Of a DNA stretch of 64,000 bases, positions 38,301-50,300 are shown piece by piece; within the stretch, counting starts at the first letter, position 1; each line of letters starts with the position of its first letter. Position numbers and translations under genes: made by a program. Location: NCBI GenBank assembly GCA_946894095.1, contig OX335655.1:8866001-8930000 (forward strand), given 5' to 3'. The notes below the pieces were generated by a model that saw nothing but the letters and a program-made list of their open reading frames with translations, was not told where the DNA came from and searched no databases. This DNA is from Incurvaria masculella. Taxonomy: Eukaryota; Arthropoda; Insecta; Lepidoptera; Incurvariidae.

Positions 38301-41300
38301 AGGTCACAATAATCAATCAACAAAGTGAGCTGGTGTTTTTTTTTCTCTTTTTTCAAATGAAATAAAAAAAAATCGTAGTGATTACATTACACAATTAACA
38401 ACTTAAATTTGTAGAAGATATTATATTATTGATACAAATCATTTAATTCGACGGTTTACACAATAATATTAAAATAACTTAAATCGTAAAAAGTTTTGTC
38501 TAGCAGCAATGTATCCAAGTTCTTTTTAAATGTTATGTTAGTTTCTTCTCGCAATTCTCTTATTAAACCTGTAAACACGATTGAAGTGCACACCTTGAAT
38601 TTTGATGTTTAGTTTGCAGCTTGCTGCGTCACATTTTTCTTTTTCGTCAAATATCCGATTATTTATAGTTCCGTGTAATTTCTCACATAAAGAATTGTTC
38701 TCTGTATGCAATTTTAATATCACAATAATCATAACATTCCTTAAGACAACATGTTCCTAGATTTTCATTACCCAACCAAATTGTTCTTTGTGTTTGATTC
38801 AATACCTTAATATATGCTGTTAAAACAATCAAAACTCACAACCCCAAAGTCGTTCCTACCTATGCTTTAAGGTATGTGTTTTCATTCACGAGTATTTCCA
38901 AGCCAACATGTTTGTCCACCGCTCCAGCGGAACGAGCGGCGAGAGCGCGAGCAGCGTGAACTCGCCAAGTCAAAGCTGTCGGGCGAGTGCTTCTCCGACA
39001 ACAACGACCTCCCCTACGACGACTCGCGGAGCGCCTCGCACTCCAGCGACAGCTTCTCGCAGGCGAGTAACCGTAACCGTTGCATTGTGTCTTCGTAACC
39101 CTCCCGCGGAATCAACGTCGATATCGTGAGCAGCGCTAACTCGCCAAGTTGAAGCGTTCGGTCTGTAGTGGTTTTCAGACATAAACGATCTGCGCTACCG
39201 CAATTTGAGGAACAGCTCGCACTCCAGCGACAGTGTAGTAATTAGGTACAAACGTCAAAGACATTTGACCAATTCTACTGCAGCATGTCATACAGAAGTT
39301 GGTTCGCCTATTTATGGCGACATTAGCTGTACACTCACGTATTTCTTTGCACCGGAAATATAAATACATTCTAGATCCGTTTCTGTATGTTTTTCTCTCC
39401 CGTGCAACAACATAAAAATACGTGTCCGTACCCGACTGTAGCTGCCCATTAACTTTGACTTACGCAAAAAAAAACCGCACAGTAGCCTACGCAATCGCTT
39501 ACTACGAGAACCCGCGACCAACCCCTCCAAAAACTACTTCGGTGGCTATCACTATTTCAATTGTACACTCATGCAACAGCTTTCGGAATACGTGAGCTTT
39601 TCTCTACATAACCTTAGGATATAAATTATAATTCACTGCTTTCATGAGTTGAATCGAGCTTTGCTTTCAAAAACCGATTACGCAAACAGAACGAGATAAA
39701 AAACTACTGGCGGTCGGCGGACGACATACGCAAAGTAAAGGACTCCAACGGTCACAAGGAGCAGCAGCTGAAGCGCATGCGCCACGGCGAGGACAGCGCC
39801 AGGAGGCGACGCCACGACCCCGCCGCCTGCAGGGACTGCGCCACATCCTCCAAGTGCAACATACAGAAGGTGAGCTCTAACTTCTAGGGCCTCGTAATAA
39901 GCAATCGAGAAGGTTTTCAGTCACAAACAAATTGTCACCTCCAGTCAGCGAGTAAGAAGGCATGGAAAAGGCCACAGATTAGGTCTTTCTCTGATCAGTG
40001 GGAAAGGCGATCGAAACTCATTCGTATGGCGGCAGGGAGGTCACGTGTTAGTGGATGATAGTTGGTCTACGAATTCGGGACACGCAACATTGAATGTTCG
40101 TTGCACTAAACAGCGACCTGTAAAGTTTTTACGTGTTCTTACGTGTCGTTCGAACCTGAGAAACTCATTTCATTCCATTTATTTATTAAACTTCTGGTGG
40201 TCAAACTATGCTAAGTCATGTCAAAATTTGATTAACCCGCGGACACTGGTCTATTAGTTATGATTTTTTTTCGTCACATTTATTGATATATTACACTTAT
40301 TAATGAATACTTAAATACTACCGTCAAACTTACGTTTTTGGTACAAAGAACTAAGAACTACGAGGAAACAACCACCTGTAATATATCATTGTATAACATT
40401 GTCAATGTTCGTAAAAATACAAAAACACGTTTCGGTCGCCACTTCAGTTCTTCCTTGCTCGCTGCTTTCAGTCAGAATAACACTAACGCACGAAAGTGGA
40501 GTTATCTATTAGATGACTTTGCCTTCAGGTGTCTGTGTACATGAAGTGGCCCTGTTTTTCGAGTGATGGGAAATGTGGATTCTGCAGGATAATTTTGCGA
40601 TCACGAACAACAAGATAGTCAGTAAATGATGATTGAACAGGAATCAAAAATGCTGGCGGGAGGCGCTGAGCCGGCGCTGCCCATGATTACTCACACTGCC
40701 GCCACGCCGCAGGACTCTCCCTCTACAACACTGGATCCGGGCGCCTCCTTCCGCGATTTTAACCTATCCTGCAGCCTCGATAGATCCTCGCTGCTGTCCA
40801 GCCTCGACTCCATAGACAGGAGCTCGGTGAGTGCTCGTGTACATGTGTTTCACAGCAGGACTAGCCCGCCGTCGTGCTGATTTAGGCGATTCCTTGGGTG
40901 ATTTCATCCTAGACTCTGTCGACAGGAGTTCTGAGAGTTCCCTGTCTTCCTGCGTAATATCCGTAAGCAATTGCCTCGATAGTAGAAGATAGATCCGGCA
41001 AGTTCAAAATCGCCTTTTCGGAGCCTTTTAAAAAAATACAGTTATTTTTTCTCTGAAACTATAACAAATGTGCGCATAATTTCTTAGGAAAATACCTTTA
41101 AAAAAGTTGCAGTATTTCTATATATGGTGATTAATTGAAAATATGTTCGACATAGAAGCTTCCTTTATAATCAACATATATTTTGTTAAACATTTCATTG
41201 GAAAACAAATCTGAACATGCAGCAGCTATATTATGTAGTCGAATATGGTTGATAAAAGTAAGGCTCCGTGATTGCAGAGCGCCAGCATACCCGGACTCCT

Positions 41301-44300
41301 GAAGCCGCCTAACAGCTACAGCCTCACGCTGCACTCGGCGGCGGCACAGCTCGCGGCGGACAAGGCGCGCCTGCCGCCGCCGCTGCCGCCGCCGCCGCTC
41401 GCGTCGCCCGCGTCGCTGCAACTCGCGCTGCCCAAGGAGGACAACTGCATCAGCAGCAGCGACAAGTCCAGCCTGCTCAGCGCGCAGAGGTGACGCCTGG
41501 GACGATTTCACAATAGGGGTTGAATCTCGAAGACTAATCCAAGATAACAGAATAGATATAATAAGTAGGTTATGATCGCACGAACGAAAGTCTCGTACAT
41601 TTGGATTAACCCATGAACATCAAATTTATAACCACAATTAAGCTTAATTAGATTCGACTGAGCACTAGATATAAATATAAATATTTCAACATTCCAAATT
41701 AAAATATTTCAGAAGTGAGAACAGTTTACCCATAAGGCCCCATTTCCACGAGGAAGTAACCTTCGAAACGTGGCTTAAATCCGTATTATACACGGTGTTA
41801 ACCCAAGTAGGCGACATTCCCGAAAGGGAGTTAATTTGGGTCACATACTGATGCCGAATAAGTAGGTTTTTTTTTGTTTTAAACTTTTGTTTAAAAATTT
41901 TGATTTCTAATACTAGTATGAAAACATAGTATTTCGTAATAGGAATCGCACTGCATTTACAAAAAGTTCTAAAGTAGATTTTTTTTAATAATAAATGTGA
42001 AAGTTTACATTCGGATCGACGCCATAAAATTGGCGGCGGCGCGCAGTCAGCTGCGAGACAGCAAACGCGTGACCTTGGCAGTGGCGCGAACACATGGCGT
42101 GCTTATACCATTCCAAAGGGAAATTGTCGCTGAGGTAAAAGTTTGGATGAAATCTGCAATTATTTTTTTTACTATTTTAGATTTAATTTTTAAATACCAC
42201 AAAATGATCAGTATACGAAATAGGTAAATAGTCGGTATTTAAATAGAAAGGTCGCTAAAAAAAATAACACCATGTATATTCTTGCATCGATATACATCTC
42301 CGACTCTAACGTAGCCGAAGTGACGTAGCCATTTCCCTCCAGGTCGAACGGGTCGGAGCGATCGACGGAGGGCCGGTGTCGGGTGCAGCGCGGCTACAGC
42401 TGGAAACTGTCGCGGCCGAGCCTGCGCCGCAAGTCGAGCACGAAGCATCGCAGCGGTTCCGACTCCGACGCCGTCATCGTGCTCAACAACGGACGCGACC
42501 ACTCGCGCTGCAACGGTATTCCAAAAATCTTTTTTTCACAAATGGGTAACAGCAGTCACTGCTGTAACTTTTCCATCAAAATGTTTGAAGTTTCCCTATG
42601 TGGTAGTCAATGCGCAAAGTTGTACCCTGAAAGGTGAGACTAAGTGACCTGCACTAAGTAGAGTCCGCTTCGCACTGAATACGCATACCTGTGTCTTGCT
42701 CGCCTTGAACTCAAGGAGGTTCTGGAGACCCGGAAACTTCTTCGAGTCTAACAACGAGGCAATGTCTATCCTCTACTTCAGCCCGGCTTGCGGTCCGGTG
42801 ACTGGTGTACCTGGCTAGCACCGTGCTGTATTTCAAATTAGGCGGATCATTATTTTTCAGCACAAAAATAGCTGGGAACAGCGCAGGGCGTGTATTCTTG
42901 GCATTCAGTCATTGCGGATTCAGTAGAGTTAACAGTAATGTCAAAGTAAATTCTTCTTCTGTTAACTCTACTGAATCCGCAATGACTGAATTCCAAGAAT
43001 ACACGTCCAGAGCCCTGCGGCATGCCACCATTCACTGACATGTATTTGGAGCAACCAAGACTTTTATGTTGCGTCCATGCAGAAATGTGGCGATCCAATC
43101 ACATAGGTCGGGTGGGAGGCCATAGCAGGGCAGCTTGGAAATCGGTGCTTTGTGCCAGACCCGGTTAAATGCTTTTGCAATATCCGGGCCAATAGACACC
43201 TACGCCATGATTTTCAACCGCATCGCCCATCTTATGTGAGACGTAAACTAGATCCCCAGCCTAGTTGAGTGTTACCATAAATTGAGGAAACTTTTCTCAC
43301 AGGTTCCGGGAGCCGCAAGAACGACCTGCTACTCGGCTCGAGCATGATCATCAAGAATGACACACAGGGCGAGATGAGCCGCGCGCGTGCCTCGCCCGCG
43401 CCGGCCGCCTCGCTGCGCGCGCTCTCGCCACTGCCGCTGACGCAGACGGCCAAGGGGCGCGTCTCGGCGCAGGCGCTGTTGCCGGACGTCAGTCTCTAAT
43501 CCGACATTACCACCGCCGCCGGCTCACACTTAAATAAGCCGCATTTGAGCATGCTTATACCACAATTCTAGCCTCAGGGATTTGTCAAGATGTGCTCAAG
43601 TCTAGATTGCTAAGCCCTGTGCTACCGAAACCATCGTGCTTGCTCACGATGTGCTCAAGTCTAGATTGCTTAGCCTGTTATCACCGAATCACTAGGTTTC
43701 CTACCGATGTGCTCAAGTCTAGATTGCATAGCCTGTCACTACCGAAGCTGTGGGATTTCTCACAATGTGCTCAAGTCTAGATCGCTAAGCCTAATACTAA
43801 CAAAGCCCTGAGTTTCCTCCCAATGTGCTCAAGTGTAGATTACTAAGCCTGTTACTACCAAAGCAGTGGGTTTCCTCAAGAAATGCTCAAGTCTAGATAT
43901 CTAAACATGTTATTACCGATGTTGTGGGTTTCCCCATCATGTGCTCAAGTCTATTTTGCTAAACATGTTATTACCGAAGGAGTGGATTTCCTCACGAAGT
44001 TCGCAAGTCTAGATACCTAAACCTAATACTACCGAAGCATTGCTCCAGATGTGCTCAAGTTTAGATGGTTAAGCCTAATACTTTCGAAGTATTGGGTCTC
44101 CTCACGATGTGCTCAAACTAAGCTTAATATTGCCGAAGCAGTAGGTGTCCTCGTGATGTGCTGCTCAGGTCAAGATTATTCTGATAGATATGCCACTGAT
44201 TGTAAGTGGGCGCAGGTGTCATGGAAGGCTCCGGAGGGCGCCGCGGCGAACGAGTCGAGTGCGGAGTCCCCGCTGCCGCGAGCCCGCCCGCGCCCCGCGC

Positions 44301-47300
44301 CCCCGCACCGCCTCTCGCTCACCAACGACTACCTCGCCGGTAACCTCCTCGGTACTGTCCCGCGCCCGCATTCCATAACGCATGCATTCCGTCAAGTCGA
44401 AACTTTTAATTTGAGGCGGAACTAGGAACTATCAGATGTACTTATTCAAAGTGGACGTACTAACTTTAATCCGCTGGACTAAACCGGTTTTGTATGATTA
44501 GGCCGGTGCTAATCTCGTACTAAGTTTTGACAGGTGCTCTCTGAATACGACTGAATAGTTCTAAGGCGATTCGGCATAGCAATGAAAGTTTAATAATATT
44601 ACATCGAAAATTTACATGCTCTACGCATGCTATGAGAAAAAATTTTTTTTTTCGATTACCGTGTTAACCTTAACTTAAAAGTTCAAACTCCATACAAAGA
44701 AGACCTGTATGTTATATCTTGGAGACCATGGCAGCCTCATCTGAGCTGGATGAAATGTTGTATTTAAAAGTTTAATTTGTTTTCAAGTTGCTTTAGATTA
44801 TTTCGTTTTAAATAGTTAGTTTTGTACTTTTATGACTATATGCGATTAATGTACATAACATACTTATGTATGTGACAATAATATAATTAAATGTTTCTAT
44901 GCCTGCATGGTGATTGAAAAATAAACAATAACCAAAAAAACTATAAATGCAAAACAACTCTATTGTTACACTGAGAGAACTACCTAGTTACTCGTATACT
45001 GCCCTCCTTATTCAAAAGGCGGTAACTAAATATTAGGCACATATGCACTACATTTGTCAGAAACAAACCGTTTATGTAATACACGAATCACAGGCACACG
45101 GAATTAAAGCTAAAATTCCCAAAAAAATTTGGCATTCTTAATTTTTTTTATGACTGGACAATGGCTAATACCAAACTGACCGTCAGAGATAAGCCTAACA
45201 CACCACATGTGAACTAGGTGCCATGCCAGGACCTCTCCTCAGTATATTGCTCGGCTACTATGAACTGGATGAAAAGAAAATCCATTTTCATTGCCTTCAA
45301 CCGTCGTTAATTCAATGCAATGGTATGGTACTAACCCGGGCGGGAATAACCCTACCTCCTAGTAAGTAAATTATTTATGATTTATATTTTTTATTATTAT
45401 TATTATTTATTAAGCTATTTTTACCCTAGACGGAACTGATAAGCAGTTCTTTACGCGTGATTATCTCTGTGTCAAACTGTCCAATGAACTTTTAAGGAAA
45501 AAGTAAAATTGTTATATGTAGATCACTCATGTATAATACTAATATATATATAATACTAATATTGGCCTATTCAATCATCTAAGCTGTAATCTTGTATTTA
45601 ATTCTAACTTATAACTTGTTTTGTTATGTCAGTTAAAACGTGTGCACGCTGTATTGACAGCTTGTAGAATGTACATTCACCTTTTTATCTGTGTTAATAA
45701 TTTAAGAAAAAGTTAAATAAAATAATTGTCAATAAAATAAAGTAAACGTCATGGTGTCGGCACGTTGGGCTGGGCAGTTACCATCGGTGGCGGCGACGTG
45801 GTGAAGACCAGCAACCTGGCGCCGCCGCAGCTCGCGGCGTCGCCCGCGCCCGCCGCGCCCGCCGCGCCCGCGCCCCTCGCTCTCGCCCTCGCCAACAACC
45901 AGCTGCCGCCCGTCAAGCTGATCAACGAGGAGGTAAACCCCAACCCTTAAAGTACCCGTACACGGGCAACTAAAGTGTCTCAACTTGCGGCAATCTCTGT
46001 TGATTTCGTCGTCACGACAACATCCGGCAATCTCCGGCAACATGGTTCGTGGACAAGTATGGAACCGTTCATGGAGCAATTAATTGCCCGCACGTAGCGA
46101 GCAAGTGTACGGATATGTGGCAATCCGATAAACACCTCACCGGCGACACGAAAAGTATGGAGCGATGTGGAGCAATATCGCTCCATATCGCTGGGATAAT
46201 TGCCGAAAATATTGCTTCATCTATTGCTCCACTATTTGGCAACAGTTGACCAGCAATCAATTGCCTCAAAAATTGTCCGTATACACCTTTAGTACAAAAT
46301 CCTGAGTCCGCTAATATATATTACTCTTCTTTCGAGGATTAGCGTTATGCATAACACACAATTTGGTATAATTGTGTGTGATTCCGGGGTTATCACATAA
46401 TGCTTACGCTCGAAAGTGGAGTAGGAGTGGAGCTTCTGTTCATCTGCTATTCACCCGGCAAGTTAACTTACGTTACAATATCACTTTGCATTACTTTGAG
46501 ATTTCGTCCATACAAAAGGTGTCAGTGACGTCACAAAATACTACTTTTAGTTAGTCTTAGTTTCGGTTATGACTATTTATCTCAGCTTGTTTTACATTCT
46601 AAGTATATGGTCCTGACACCCATTCACCCGACTGGGCCAGTCTTTCAGTCTGTCCCCGCCATGCATGACATCGCACCATTTCCGTGATGAGATCATAGTC
46701 TTTTCTAAGAGCAATGTTTTAAATTGGCAGGTAACGATAAGCAACAACGTGAGCATCGTGTCGCCCTCGCAGGAGCGCGAGTCACTGAGGGAGCGGAGTC
46801 GGAGGTTCCGTGTGAAGGATCTCTTCAGGTTTATGGAACCCACCGGCTGTCTGAAGGAGAAAGAAGACTACTCGATGTATCTGTTCTCACCGGAAAACAG
46901 GTGCGTGGCGTGGCGACTAACATGAATTAAGTATTATGCCGATGTGTGTTACCTTGACCTCACTCAAGAGCTTCTGAATAAACTTGACCGTCTTCTCAAC
47001 CTGTGTATCCGTTACATTTTTGGCCTACGTAAATACGATCATGTTTCGGAATTTCGTGCTCGTCTTCAGTGGCTTGACATTCGTCATCGCAGGAACTCTC
47101 ATGTCCTTTCTCTCCTCTATATCACCCTGAATGACGCCAATGCCCCCTCATACATCAAAAAAAGAGAATTCAAAAAAATCTTAAAGCTTTCTTTCTTTCC
47201 TAATTACGTCTTTACTCCCCCCCCCCCCCCTCCAGTTTTCAGTTAATTTGTATTTCTATTGGCAATACATTTGTTTGTTTTTTTTCTCAATAGTTATTTG

Positions 47301-50300
47301 TGATAGTGTTAAGTATCATACTTTATTTTCTATTTCTATATTAATTATAGTGTTTATATATTTATATTAATGTATATTTATATTTATATGTATATAAGTA
47401 GTTGGTATATTGTGTATAATATTTGTTGTAGTAAATTCATTTGTCTCTATAACTGCTACTCGCACTACTGCTCACGATACCCAAAGGTAGACTGGTAGAG
47501 AATGCCCCTGGCATTAAGTTGTACCTTTTGCCCGAATTTTGAGTGCAATAAACATATACAAGTAAATAAATAAGTAATTTGGTAATTGCAATTTTCAATA
47601 TTGCACAACATAACTGAACCTTAAAACACCTGAAATATTACTTACAAATGCATATTTTTATCCAAGCCACTTGCCAGCCAAGGGCTGGTTGCAATTATGT
47701 ACCTCTTAAAACTAGTCAGTCTGGTCATTAGGTAACTGATAACTCTGTAAAGGTCTCTGGAAGTCAAATGTACCTATAAGTCTTCATCATATGTACAATC
47801 GACTTAAACCTGTGCAGGGTTAGAAGATTCTGCACATGGGCGGTGACGCGTGGCTGGTTCGACAATGTGATCCTGCTGTTCATCGCACTGAACTGCATCA
47901 CGCTGGCCATGGAGAGGCCCAACATCCCGCCCGACTCGCGCGAGCGCGCCTTCCTCGGCACCGCCAACTACGTCTTCACAGGCGTCTTTGCAGTCGAGAT
48001 GTTCGTCAAGGTGAAGTAAAGCGCTGGTTTCCATCACGCTGGCCTTGGAAGACGCCAACGGCGTCTTCCAAGTCAATACTGTAGACCTTTACCCGATTTT
48101 AATTCCGTTTGCATCTTTCCATCACACTAAATGAAGCATATGAGAGAAGTCGGGGAAAAAGCCTCCCATATTTCATCCAACTTTACCGCGGCCGGAGTCG
48201 CAGGCTTCAATTAGTAAACCAACAATGGAATAGGATGAGTATTTGGCTGCCTGTCTCAAATAGGTAACTAAATAAATACTTTTAGTCAATAAAAAATACT
48301 TCAGAACTACATAGCTATACGTTTATGTATTAATACCTCAGTCTCAGAAATAAAGTATGCGCAAAAGTAAAGTATCTTCATCATATTTCTCATCATCAAT
48401 ATTTAGTTTTTGTTCTGGATCCTCAGGTGGTTGCTTCGGGAATGTTCTACGGCACGGAGGCGTACTTCACGTCCGGGTGGAACATCATGGACGGCTCTCT
48501 CGTCATTATCTCCATCATTGACCTGCTCATGTCGCTCGTGTCAGAGTCAAGCCCCCGGATCTTCGGCATCTTGAGGGTGAACATTTTTCGCACTCGAGTA
48601 TACCCCGCTTTTACTGAAATGCGTAAATCAGAGCCTGCTTCATTTTAGAACGTAATTAATTTGAAATATACGTAAGTGACTTTAAAACCTTAAAAACTAA
48701 ATGGAAGCTGTAAGGTGGATGAGTCACAGTTTCAATACAATATTCTTAAATAAATACTTTTATCTAAGAGATGTGTGTGAAAATGCGTAATCGTGTTGCA
48801 ACATGATTTCCCTAAGGCCCAGTCTTTGGGCCTCTTTCCTACACTTTTGAAAACGTTTGCCCATTCGATTGTTATGTCCCATTCTCAGTTAACTAATCTA
48901 AATGTTTCTAGCATAGATGTTTCAAGATTTCTGTCAAGTTGTTCCACTGACCGCCTCCCGCAACACTGTCTTCCTTTAAACCCTTGTGAATTCGTCAATT
49001 GAAAGAGCTCTAATAACGATCGGTATTTCTTCTCAAGGTGTTCTGGCAGCTGCGCTCCTTAAGGCCACTGCGCTCGTTGAGTTCACTGCGAGTGATCAAC
49101 CGCGCGCCGGGCCTCAAGCTAGCGGTGCAGTAGTGCTTTTGTCAATTGAAAGAGCTCTAACAACGATCGGTATTTCTCCTTGAGGTGTTCCGGCTGCTGC
49201 GCTCGCTGAGGCCGCTACGCGTGATCAACCGCGCGCCCGGCCTCAAGCTGGTGGTGCAGACGCTGCTGTCGTCGCTGCGCCCCATCGGCAACATCGTGCT
49301 CATCTGCTGCACGTTCTTCATCATCTTCGGCATCCTCGGCGTGCAGGTCTGACTACTGCTCTTAACTCGTCACGAGCATTCGCCGATAGACCTAATGGTA
49401 ACCCCTTTTTGGTCTATTGCGAATAGCGAGCATGTTGCGAAGACCATTGGTTACACTTTCTTTCTTAGTCTAATAAGCATTATAGTTTGTGGATTTGGCA
49501 AATCCAGCAATCGAGTTAGCGTGCAGTCTACATAGGTTGCTTAACTTAGCGAAACCATTTGAAAGCCACCTTTCATTCATGTATTATAATGATAGTAACC
49601 AAAAATACCGTTGCCCAATTTGCACTTGCAACTTGCACCTTTACGCATTTATCCAACAAAGAAAGCGAAAGAAAGTGCGCATGATCGTGGCCGGTATTGA
49701 ACCCATGACGCGCCCCTGAGCAACAAGCCGCTCAACGGGTAGGTATGTTCGAAGTAGGGTATTCGACGGAAATCATCATTTTGATCCTATTCAGGCATTT
49801 TTTTTTTTTTTATGTGACTGGACATGGGTGGGTAATACCACAAGTTCTGTCATGGTATTAGCCCAATACACCACATGGGAACTAGGTGCCATGCCAGGAC
49901 CTTCCTTATATTGCACGGCTACATTGAACTGGATGGAAAACACGGACAATTTTCATTGCCGCTTCGACCATCGTTCATCCAATGCGATGGTACCAACCCG
50001 GACGGGATAAACCCTACCACCTAGTAAGTAAGGAAGGGGACCTACAGCTTAACGTGGAATCCGAACCACGGCCAGTCTCTCTCAACGGTCGAATGGTCAC
50101 CCATCCAAGACCAGACCGGACCCAGCGTTGCTTAACTGCGGAGAGCGATCGCCGAAGTGTCGCGCCACTGGGCCACCGAGGCTGACGATTAATCTAATCT
50201 AATAAATATTATAAAGGGGAAAGTTTGTAATAATGGATGGATGGATGGATGGATGGATGGATGGATGGATGGATGGATGGATGGATGGATGTTTGTTACT

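Larger units (their letters stand above)
44340..45777 (+). other. Intron 19 (1.4 kb)
   Basis: Holds the MITE-like repeat at 44447-44555 and a diverged SINE body at 45145-45365. The rest is AT-rich. Confidence 0.6.

Noticed and set aside
43580..44180. Regular repeats resembling a CRISPR array
   Set aside because: Units are contiguous and diverged, with no unique spacers, inside an animal intron; it is a minisatellite.
45729..46079. Minus-strand Gly/Arg-rich frame
   Set aside because: Shadow of Ala/Pro-rich exon 20.
48011..48075. Possible partial copy of exon 22 (catcacgctggcc)
   Set aside because: The match is only 13 bp plus a short palindrome; too little to call a duplicated exon.
50094..50180. 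Possible 5S rRNA gene
   Set aside because: Only the internal-promoter part matches; it is the head of a SINE with an oligo-A tail.
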